Under the pieces are notes generated by a model. It was not told where the DNA came from. It made no database searches and saw only the letters and a program-made list of their open reading frames with translations. Positions 46,485 to 53,421 of a stretch of 64,000 nt of DNA are shown piece after piece. Each line of letters opens with the position of its first letter. Within the stretch, counting starts at the first letter, position 1. The translations under genes were made by a program, and so were the position numbers. Source of the stretch: Chitinophagales bacterium. Its GTDB lineage: Bacteria; Bacteroidota; Bacteroidia; Chitinophagales; JADIYW01. The DNA lies in contig JAMLHJ010000008.1 of the NCBI GenBank assembly GCA_023957245.1, positions 62,001 through 126,000 of the forward strand, read 5' to 3'.

Positions 46485-47624
46485 TTATTTCAATATCTGT
46501 CTAGCTATAACTAGTTTTTGAACCTCAGATGTTCCTTCTCCAATAGTACACAGTTTGGAATCTCTATAAAATTTCTCTACAGGAAAATCTTTGATATATC
46601 CATAACCTCCATGAATTTGAACAGCTTCGGTTGCTACTCTTACACACATTTCAGATGCATAATATTTTGCAATAGCAGATTCTTTAGTGCATACACCGTC
46701 TCTCATCAATTTGTCTGCTGCTTGAAATGTCAAGAGTTTAGCCGCTTCCAATTCCGCTGCCATTTCAGCCAATTTGAAAGAGATACCTTGAAACTCAGAA
46801 ATTGGTTTACCAAATTGTTCTCTCTGTTTGGAATAAGCAATAGATGCATCTAATGCTCCTTGACCGATACTCAAGCTCAATGCAGCGATAGATATTCTTC
46901 CTCCATCTAAAATTTTCATAGCTTGAATAAATCCGTCTCCAACCTCTCCAAGCACATTTTCTTTGGGTATTCTACAATTGTCAAAAATCAGCTCTGCAGT
47001 TTCAGAACAACGCATTCCCAATTTATTCTCTTTCTTACCACCAGTAAAGCCTGGCGTTCCTCTTTCCACTACAAATGCAGTCATTCCATGACTATCGAGC
47101 AACTCTCCTGTACGAGCAATAACAACTGTAACATTACTTGAAATGCCATGAGTAATAAAGTTTTTAGTCCCATTGATTACCCAGCTATCTCCATCTTGCT
47201 TAGCTACACATTGCATTCTGCCTGCATCTGAACCAGTATTTGGCTCTGTCAAACCCCAAGAACCTATCCATTGACCAGAAGCCAATTTAGGTATCCATTT
47301 TTTGCGTTGCTCTTCATTACCAAATTTATAGATATGGTTAGTACAAAGTGAGTTGTGAGCCGCAACAGAAAGCGCTAGTGAACTATCTACTCTACCGATT
47401 TCAATCAACGCTGTTATATATTCATAATATCCCAATCCTGATCCACCATATTGTTCAGGAATCACAATTCCCATTAATCCCAACTCTCCTAATGCTCTCA
47501 ATGTATCTGCTGGAAAATGTTGTGTTTCGTCCCATTCCATTACATAAGGTCTGATATTTTTTTCAGCAAAATCCCTTACAGTTTGGGCAATCATTTTTTG
47601 GTTTTCTGAATATTCAAAATTCAT
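46485..47624 (-). CDS. Acyl-CoA dehydrogenase
   Basis: FAD enzyme oxidising acyl-CoA to trans-2-enoyl-CoA in fatty-acid or branched-chain amino-acid breakdown. The 379-residue protein shows GLTEPNTGSDAGRMQC (FAD/substrate signature 1), KLGMRCSETAELIFDNCRIP, and the C-terminal QIHGGYGYIKDFPVEKFYRD followed by IGEGTSEVQ, in which Glu363 is the catalytic base at the short/medium-chain position. Chain-length preference cannot be decided. The product passes electrons to ETF, which is not in the window. The TAAATTTG element upstream overlaps the 3' end of the HhH gene. Confidence 0.95.
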   Translation of the reverse strand: MNFEYSENQKMIAQTVRDFAEKNIRPYVMEWDETQHFPADTLRALGELGLMGIVIPEQYGGSGLGYYEYITALIEIGRVDSSLALSVAAHNSLCTNHIYKFGNEEQRKKWIPKLASGQWIGSWGLTEPNTGSDAGRMQCVAKQDGDSWVINGTKNFITHGISSNVTVVIARTGELLDSHGMTAFVVERGTPGFTGGKKENKLGMRCSETAELIFDNCRIPKENVLGEVGDGFIQAMKILDGGRISIAALSLSIGQGALDASIAYSKQREQFGKPISEFQGISFKLAEMAAELEAAKLLTFQAADKLMRDGVCTKESAIAKYYASEMCVRVATEAVQIHGGYGYIKDFPVEKFYRDSKLCTIGEGTSEVQKLVIARQILK

Positions 47625-47641
47625 AGCGTATTATTTGGGTG

Positions 47642-47649
47642 CAAATTTA
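47642..47649 (-). promoter_or_regulatory. Putative -7 promoter element of the acyl-CoA dehydrogenase gene
   Basis: TAAATTTG on the minus strand, 17 nt before the ATG at 47624, overlapping the last codons of the upstream HhH gene. The -33 region is AT-rich without a clean TTTG. Confidence 0.4.
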
Positions 47650-48363
47650 ATCAATTATCAAATAATTTATCAATTTATTGTAAATGCTATCATTCATAGC
47701 ATACAACTTTTTTATTTCTTCTAAGCTAGCAAATGGTTTTACCTTTTGTCGATAGCCAATTATCTGCTTAGAAAGTGTTTTAGAAATATAAGGATGTTCT
47801 TGCAATTGTTCAATTGAAGCTTGATTGACATTCAATTTTTCAAGATGTGTACTAGAAATATTCAATTGCTTTTTAATCACTAGAAATGTAGAATCTGTAA
47901 TTCCATAAACCTCTTTCAATTGTTCAATTGAATAAAAACCTCCTAGTTTTATTCTATACTTAATTATTCTTTCTGAAAGAACGCTTCCTATTCCTCTCAA
48001 CTGCATCAAATCTTGTTGAGAAGCTTTATTGATGTCAAATTTTACTAAAGCATTTTTAATTGGCTGATTTGTCTTTTCACGAGAAAAGTTATCTTCGGTA
48101 GGAGTAAAATTCTTTTTCTTATTTTCTTTAAGTTCTAGTTGTTGCTGAATGGCTATAGCTTTGGAACTATCAATTTGAGATTTCAATTGAGCCCAAACTT
48201 TTTGATTTTGAATAGCAAGTTTTTTTTCTTTAGATTTTTGAGTATAGTTTGTAACAGGACCTTTAAAGAAAATCAAAATTAAAATCAGAATAATGATTAA
48301 AGTAATCCCCTTACGTTGTTCTCTCGTAAAATACCATACTTTCCAAAAAGGATATTGCTTCAT
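47647..48363 (-). CDS. ComEA-like helix-hairpin-helix protein
   Basis: A 238-residue protein with one N-terminal membrane anchor (GITLIIILILILIFFKG, about residues 19-35), a charged Lys/Gln-rich linker, and two helix-hairpin-helix DNA-binding repeats of the ComEA type (INKASQQDLMQLRGIGSVLS at about 110-170 and VNQASIEQLQEHPYISKTLS at about 175-235). Such proteins bind double-stranded DNA in the periplasm; ComEA acts in natural transformation, but Bacteroidota carry several of these of unknown role. The anchor keeps it at the inner membrane. It is downstream of an OmpA gene but separated by a strong terminator. Confidence 0.85.
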   Translation of the reverse strand: MKQYPFWKVWYFTREQRKGITLIIILILILIFFKGPVTNYTQKSKEKKLAIQNQKVWAQLKSQIDSSKAIAIQQQLELKENKKKNFTPTEDNFSREKTNQPIKNALVKFDINKASQQDLMQLRGIGSVLSERIIKYRIKLGGFYSIEQLKEVYGITDSTFLVIKKQLNISSTHLEKLNVNQASIEQLQEHPYISKTLSKQIIGYRQKVKPFASLEEIKKLYAMNDSIYNKLINYLIID

Positions 48364-48371
48364 ATATAAAA

Positions 48372-48404
48372 ATAAAAAAGAGCGGTAATATTCACTACCG
48401 CTCT
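48372..48404 (-). terminator. Rho-independent terminator of the OmpA-TSP3 gene
   Basis: On the minus strand AGAGCGGTA pairs with TACCGCTCT (9 bp) around a short loop and is followed by TTTTATTTTT. It begins 23 nt after the stop. Confidence 0.88.
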
Positions 48405-48426
48405 CTAAAATAAGAATTTATCTGAA

Positions 48427-49845
48427 TTAATCTTTAATAGAAAGTTTGAATTCTGTTCTTCTATTTTTTGCTCTACCTTCAGCAGTTTTATTATCTGCAA
48501 TTGGATTTTTAGATCCAAAGCCAGCAGAAGAAACTCTTTTTGCATCAATTCCTTTAGACACTAAATAGTCTGCACATACTTTTGCTCTTTCAGTAGATAA
48601 TTTATCATTCAATGTAGCAGAACCAGTACTATCTGTATGTCCTTCTACACTTACATCGTAAACAGGGTATTCATTCAAGATTTTAACAACTTCATCAAGA
48701 AGTTTATAAGATTCTTTTTTCAATACAGATTTACCTGATTCAAATTTAACTGAACTTGCAATTTGTTGCAATTTCACTTTTACTTCTTCTTTGATTTCAG
48801 GGCAACCTTTATTTGATTTAGGTCCAGCAACATCAGGACATTTGTCATCAATATCAGCTACACCATCACCATCTCTATCTGGACATCCAGCCAATTCAGC
48901 AAGACCAGCTACTTCAGGGCAACGATCTTTGCTATCAACGATACCATCACCGTCTCTATCTGGCTCAGGACAACCATTGAATCTAGCCAATCCAGCCACA
49001 TCTGGACATTCATCTTTATGGTCAGCAATGCCGTCTCCATCTCTATCTGGGCAACCATTTAATGCCGCTAAACCAGCAACTTCTGGACATTCGTCTTTAC
49101 TGTCAACAATACCGTCACCATCAGTATCTGGGCAACCATTAAATTCAGCTAAACCAGCAACTTCTGGACAATCATCTACTTCGTCAGCAATACCATCACC
49201 ATCAGTATCTACTGGAACAAAAACTTGAGGTTGTTCTACAACTTTACCTTTTTTAGGAAGACCTAAAGTAGCACCTGCACTCCAGAAAATATTGCTTTCA
49301 TTATAATCTGTCAATCCGAAAGCATATCCTGCTTTGATATTCAAACCAATTGCATCAACAATTTTGAAATATAAACCAGCACCAACAGGAATACCAAAAC
49401 CAAATTTCACATCATTTCCTTCACTTGGAACTTGAGCTACTGATGCCAATGCATTTGCAAAAACAAAAGGAGCAACTGGAGAAGATGCTTTAATCAAATA
49501 TTCATTTTGAAAATTATAGACCAAACCAGGACCTACCATTGCTAAATATTTATTTATTGTAGGTAGTCCTTCTTTTTCTGTTATAAAACCAAGTGAAGGC
49601 GATAAGATATTTGCACTTACCCCTAAGCCTGTTTTAGACCAATGTCTAGTCATGTTAAAATCTGGACCGATAGCCATCTTTTGTTTAAAAGATGAAAACT
49701 TATTCAATTTTGGAGAATAAAAATCAAATGCTGTCGCATTAATATCAAATGTCCATTTTGCAAAGCCATTATCACCTGACTCATTAGCAAATGCATTTGA
49801 AAAAAGAAAACAAGCAATGATTACACTAATAAAATTTCTTTTCAT
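48427..49845 (-). CDS. OmpA-family outer-membrane protein with five TSP3 repeats
   Basis: Envelope-anchoring outer-membrane protein of 472 residues. A signal peptide (ISVIIACFLFSNAFA) leads into an eight-strand-type beta-barrel (about 25-205), then five thrombospondin-3-like calcium-binding repeats (about 213-349), then an OmpA domain with VSVEGHTDSTGSATLNDKLS and the terminal GRAKNRRTEFKLS. The Arg and Asp residues that hold diaminopimelate are present. Calcium binding should stiffen the linker between membrane and peptidoglycan. It has its own TTTG-N21-TAATTTTG promoter and a strong terminator, so it is a single-gene unit, likely highly expressed. Confidence 0.93.
   Translation of the reverse strand: MKRNFISVIIACFLFSNAFANESGDNGFAKWTFDINATAFDFYSPKLNKFSSFKQKMAIGPDFNMTRHWSKTGLGVSANILSPSLGFITEKEGLPTINKYLAMVGPGLVYNFQNEYLIKASSPVAPFVFANALASVAQVPSEGNDVKFGFGIPVGAGLYFKIVDAIGLNIKAGYAFGLTDYNESNIFWSAGATLGLPKKGKVVEQPQVFVPVDTDGDGIADEVDDCPEVAGLAEFNGCPDTDGDGIVDSKDECPEVAGLAALNGCPDRDGDGIADHKDECPDVAGLARFNGCPEPDRDGDGIVDSKDRCPEVAGLAELAGCPDRDGDGVADIDDKCPDVAGPKSNKGCPEIKEEVKVKLQQIASSVKFESGKSVLKKESYKLLDEVVKILNEYPVYDVSVEGHTDSTGSATLNDKLSTERAKVCADYLVSKGIDAKRVSSAGFGSKNPIADNKTAEGRAKNRRTEFKLSIKD
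48799..49209 (-). repeat. Five tandem 81-bp coding repeats (27 residues each)
   Basis: Within the OmpA gene five units of the pattern DxDGDGhxDxxDxCPxVAGLAxxxGCP follow each other, 137 residues in total because an extra EP stands after unit 3. Units 1-4 are close copies; unit 5 is diverged (PKSNKGCP). At DNA level this is an 81-bp near-tandem repeat that could expand or contract. Confidence 0.9.
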
Positions 49846-49868
49846 AATATAAAATTGTTTAACGAATG

Positions 49869-49901
49869 CAAAATTATAACTTTTTATTGATTACCAACAA
49901 A
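49869..49901 (-). promoter_or_regulatory. Promoter of the OmpA-TSP3 gene (TTTG-N21-TAATTTTG)
   Basis: On the minus strand TTTG (49901-49898), a 21-bp spacer and TAATTTTG (49876-49869) fit the Bacteroidota consensus with a slightly long spacer. The -7 box is 23 nt upstream of the ATG. Confidence 0.55.
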
Positions 49902-49969
49902 GAATACACCCATAAAGTTTTAAAGGTTATATATCGTTAACTTATAATTTACAATTTAAAGACTTCCTT

Positions 49970-49977
49970 TATCTTTG
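49970..49977 (+). promoter_or_regulatory. Putative -7 promoter element of the MarC-family gene
   Basis: TATCTTTG on the plus strand ending 17 nt before the ATG at 49995. No clear -33 TTTG. It is divergent from the OmpA promoter in the same 149-bp gap. Confidence 0.45.
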
Positions 49978-49994
49978 AAGTCAAAATAATACTC

Positions 49995-50588
49995 ATGGAA
50001 ATTTTTCAGCATTTCAATTTAAAAGAAATTGTCACAATATCCCTTATCCTTTTTGCAATAATTGACATTTTAGGCTCAATCCCTGTAATCTTAGATTTAA
50101 AAGCAAAGACTGGTCCTATAGATGCCAAATTGACCACATTGGTTTCAGGTATCATCATGTTTATGTTCTTATTTGTGGGAAATCAAATCTTGCGGCTCAT
50201 TGGGCTTGATGTAGCTTCATTTTCTGTAGCGGGTGCGATTGTCATCTTTTTATTGGGCTTGGAGATGGTTTTGAATAGAGATATTTTCAAATCTCATGGA
50301 GACCCTAAGACATCGTCAATTATACCGATAGCCTTTCCAATTATAGCTGGAGCTGGGACACTTACAACATTATTGGCACTGCGTGCTGAGTATCATCTTT
50401 TTAATATTATCATCAGTATTTTAATCAACCTTCTGTTTGTATATTTTGTCATTTTATTTATTCCAAGAATAGAAAAGACTATTGGCGATGGGGGAATTGA
50501 AGTATTAAGAAGAGTATTTGGAATTATACTTTTAGCAATAGCAGTAAAATTATTTACTAAAAATCTGTATCTATTATTCGGAGCATAA
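49995..50588 (+). CDS. MarC-family integral membrane protein
   Basis: A 197-residue inner-membrane protein with about six predicted helices of the MarC (UPF0056) family. The N-terminal FAIIDILGSIPVILDLKAKTG corresponds to the family's N/D-P/I-x-G-x-x-P motif, in its Bacteroidota form. IPIAFPIIAGAGTLTTLLAL is the second conserved repeat. MarC was once thought to give antibiotic resistance, but that link was withdrawn and the function is unknown. It is monocistronic between a -7 element and a bidirectional terminator. Confidence 0.9.
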   Translation: MEIFQHFNLKEIVTISLILFAIIDILGSIPVILDLKAKTGPIDAKLTTLVSGIIMFMFLFVGNQILRLIGLDVASFSVAGAIVIFLLGLEMVLNRDIFKSHGDPKTSSIIPIAFPIIAGAGTLTTLLALRAEYHLFNIIISILINLLFVYFVILFIPRIEKTIGDGGIEVLRRVFGIILLAIAVKLFTKNLYLLFGA

Positions 50589-50627
50589 AAAGGGGCTGCC
50601 CACATTTGAACAGCCCCTTAAAGTTTT
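50587..50627. terminator. Bidirectional terminator between marC-type gene and TonB receptor gene
   Basis: AAGGGGCTG (50590-50598) pairs with CAGCCCCTT (50611-50619). On the minus strand TTTTT follows directly; on the plus strand AAAGTTTTT follows. It serves two convergent genes. Confidence 0.88.
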
Positions 50628-50640
50628 TAAAAAAATTTTT

Positions 50641-53400
50641 CTATTTCTTGTTTCTTTCTAAATCAAATAAGATAGATCCATAAACCATACCTCCAATCAT
50701 TGGTGAGCCATAAGCCTCAATGTGTTTATTATTGGTAATGTTTGAACCTCCCACTTGCAAAGTGATAAATTTAGGAAATTCATAAGTAGCACTTAAGTCC
50801 AAAGTTGTATAAGAAGGTATTTTACCATCACCAAATGGGCTCTCCCAGAAGAAAGATTCTACCCATTTCACATTGGCATTGAATCCAAATCCTTTTACCA
50901 GTTTTTGTCCACCAATACCAATATTAGCTTTATTTCTAGGCGTATTAAATCCTGGCAAAATTGGATCTGTCAAATCTTTAGTGTCAATTTTAGAATAAGT
51001 ATAGTTAGCATAAGCAGCTAATCCTTTATAAATATAATAATTTAAACCAGCAGAAAAGCCATAAGTTTTTACATCTTGGCTTGCATTAACAGCATATTGA
51101 AAAGCATCATATTCCTTCAATAATACCTGATCTACACCACTCTCTTTACCTACTACACCTGGGAATCTTGGAGATACCAATCTTACATCACCGATAAAAT
51201 TGGAATAAATATTAAAATATCCAGTCAAGTCGATAAATAATTTATTCTTGATAATTCCTCTATAACCTCCTTCGACAGATTTCACATGCTCTTGTTTCAA
51301 TGGAGAGAAAGATGTAGTTTCTAATATTGTAGGGTCAACATTCAAAGTATTGTCATAATGTTCAACAAAATCTTTTACAGATTGTAGTGTATAGCTCAAA
51401 GGAACTCCTTCCAAATTACCTTTTAACGTAATCACCCCTAAGTTCAATAAGATATACTGATTCTGTAAGGTAGGAGATCTAAACGCTGACTGTGCAGATG
51501 CTCTGATGACATGATTTTTATGTGAGAAAATTGCAGAAATTCTTGGAGACCATTGTAAATCAAAATTCATGTGCTTATCTGCACGCACAGAACCAATTAA
51601 TTTTAACTTGTCTTTGATAACATCAAAAGTTCCTTGAATATAACCTCCAGTTTCCCATGTGTTTAATTTTTCATAAGAACCATCTGGCAACATCGTATCT
51701 CTAAAAATACTACCGTAAGATTGTGGAGCATAATTTCTAAAAGATGCACCAAAGTTGAAGCTAGCCACCTTCTTAAAGTTTAAATTATACTGACCTTCAA
51801 CGTGTTGAATCTTTGAATTATCCTTAAACTTAGAGCCTTCTTTCAAATCCGGATTAGATACTACTTCATCATACACTTGTTGAAATTCAGGTGTTCCTGG
51901 TTTTAAGAATCCAGATTGGTAGGCAGATTTAAAAGCTGAATCTTTAGCTATAAGGACATCACTTTCTCTAGGTTCATTTTTAAACTCATTTGTAGATGCT
52001 TTTAATATTTCGAAATAATCTTTAATATAATCAGCAGCAAAGTTTTTAAATCCTTGTCTAGCCAAGCCTATACCTGTAAAAACAATATCATAAGCATCTC
52101 CAGCATCTTCGATAGTCGTATATGCTTTCAAAAAGAATTGCTTACCTCTCAATTCTACTTTGTGTTGTTGGAATAAAATATTTTTTACATTATATCTGTT
52201 AGCACCTTGATAAACAGCTTCCCCTCTACCAAATTTGTATAAATAGGATAGTTCAATATTGGGAGTAATATTATAATACAATCCAGCACCTGCTTTCAAA
52301 CTTTGAGTTGTATTATCTGTTAATTCTTCTTCCATATAACCAGGAGCTTCTACAGTAACAATACCTGGCAATGCATTTGGATAGAAATCCAAATAAGCAT
52401 TCAATTTTCTAAAAGTATTAGCTTGTTCCTCATCATCGCTATATTGCAAACTTCTTACAACATCACCAATTCTGATATCAGTTTCCACTTTCCCATATCT
52501 ATTTTTCTCAGGATCTCTAGCAATCCAATCTTTAGCTCTCATATATGACAAAGTGAATTTGTAACCAAATTTTTTCTTGCCGTCCATTTCCTTTCCAAAA
52601 GAATTAGCATAACGTATTTGTCCATCGAACAAAGCTCTAGAGCCTCCTTTCACTTTAATCTGCAAGCCAGGATAGTTAAAAGGATCTTTGGAAATCATAC
52701 TTACAACACCTTGAAAGGCATTAGCACCATACATCGCAGAAGCAGCTCCCGAAATCAACTCCACACTTGCCAAATCAATATCACTAGCTCCTACCAAGTT
52801 ACCAATAGGAAAGTTTAACCCTGGTGCTTGATTGTCAATTCCATCAACAAATTGTACCATCCTGACAGGTGCTGTTGTATTAAAACCTCTAGTGTTAATT
52901 ATCTGGAAACCCAAAGAAGAAGTAGTGATATCCACATCTGCCATATTTCCCATACTTTGATAAAAGCTACCAGAAGCAGCATTGGCAATTTGAGAAACAT
53001 TCATTTTCTGAATAGTAACAGGAGATTCTATAATTCTTTCACTCACTCTAGATGCTGTTACTACAACCTCTTGTCCGATTAATGCTGTTTCTTCCAATAA
53101 CACTTCCTTTACTTCAGAGCCATCATTGACAACGATTTCCTTAGAATTATATCCAAGATAAGCAACAACCAAAGTAGCAGGTAATTTATCTACTTCGATT
53201 GAGAAATTACCTTCATAATCAGTAATGACACCTTTATCAGTATCTTTTATCATGACCGAACAACCGATAAGTGGTTCTTTATAATTTTTGTCTAAAATCT
53301 TTCCTTTTAGTGTTGTTTTAGCATAAGCAAATTGAATAGCAAATACACTCAATAGCAAATATGTCGATAAGGTAATTACCTTTTTTTTATAAAAATTCAT
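50641..53400 (-). CDS. TonB-dependent outer-membrane receptor
   Basis: Active importer across the outer membrane. The 919-residue protein (ATG at 53400; a TTG three codons upstream is ignored) has a signal peptide ending FAYA, a carboxypeptidase-regulatory-like domain (LKGKILDKNYKEPLIGCSVM, GYNSKEIVVNDG), a plug domain (VVTASRVSERIIESPVTIQK, RGFNTTAPVRMVQFVDGIDN, VELISGAASAMYGANAFQGV) and a 22-strand-type barrel. The substrate is unknown. It lacks the usual SusD partner and is instead 21 bp downstream of a T9SS-exported S15/CocE-type hydrolase, suggesting import of a product of that enzyme. Confidence 0.93.
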   Translation of the reverse strand: MNFYKKKVITLSTYLLLSVFAIQFAYAKTTLKGKILDKNYKEPLIGCSVMIKDTDKGVITDYEGNFSIEVDKLPATLVVAYLGYNSKEIVVNDGSEVKEVLLEETALIGQEVVVTASRVSERIIESPVTIQKMNVSQIANAASGSFYQSMGNMADVDITTSSLGFQIINTRGFNTTAPVRMVQFVDGIDNQAPGLNFPIGNLVGASDIDLASVELISGAASAMYGANAFQGVVSMISKDPFNYPGLQIKVKGGSRALFDGQIRYANSFGKEMDGKKKFGYKFTLSYMRAKDWIARDPEKNRYGKVETDIRIGDVVRSLQYSDDEEQANTFRKLNAYLDFYPNALPGIVTVEAPGYMEEELTDNTTQSLKAGAGLYYNITPNIELSYLYKFGRGEAVYQGANRYNVKNILFQQHKVELRGKQFFLKAYTTIEDAGDAYDIVFTGIGLARQGFKNFAADYIKDYFEILKASTNEFKNEPRESDVLIAKDSAFKSAYQSGFLKPGTPEFQQVYDEVVSNPDLKEGSKFKDNSKIQHVEGQYNLNFKKVASFNFGASFRNYAPQSYGSIFRDTMLPDGSYEKLNTWETGGYIQGTFDVIKDKLKLIGSVRADKHMNFDLQWSPRISAIFSHKNHVIRASAQSAFRSPTLQNQYILLNLGVITLKGNLEGVPLSYTLQSVKDFVEHYDNTLNVDPTILETTSFSPLKQEHVKSVEGGYRGIIKNKLFIDLTGYFNIYSNFIGDVRLVSPRFPGVVGKESGVDQVLLKEYDAFQYAVNASQDVKTYGFSAGLNYYIYKGLAAYANYTYSKIDTKDLTDPILPGFNTPRNKANIGIGGQKLVKGFGFNANVKWVESFFWESPFGDGKIPSYTTLDLSATYEFPKFITLQVGGSNITNNKHIEAYGSPMIGGMVYGSILFDLERNKK

Positions 53401-53421
53401 GTGTTTCAACTTTGGTAGTGA

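Noticed and set aside
48791..49228. 145-codon plus-strand open frame opposite the OmpA repeats
   Set aside because: A repetitive Ser/Pro-rich shadow produced by the antisense of the calcium-binding repeats.
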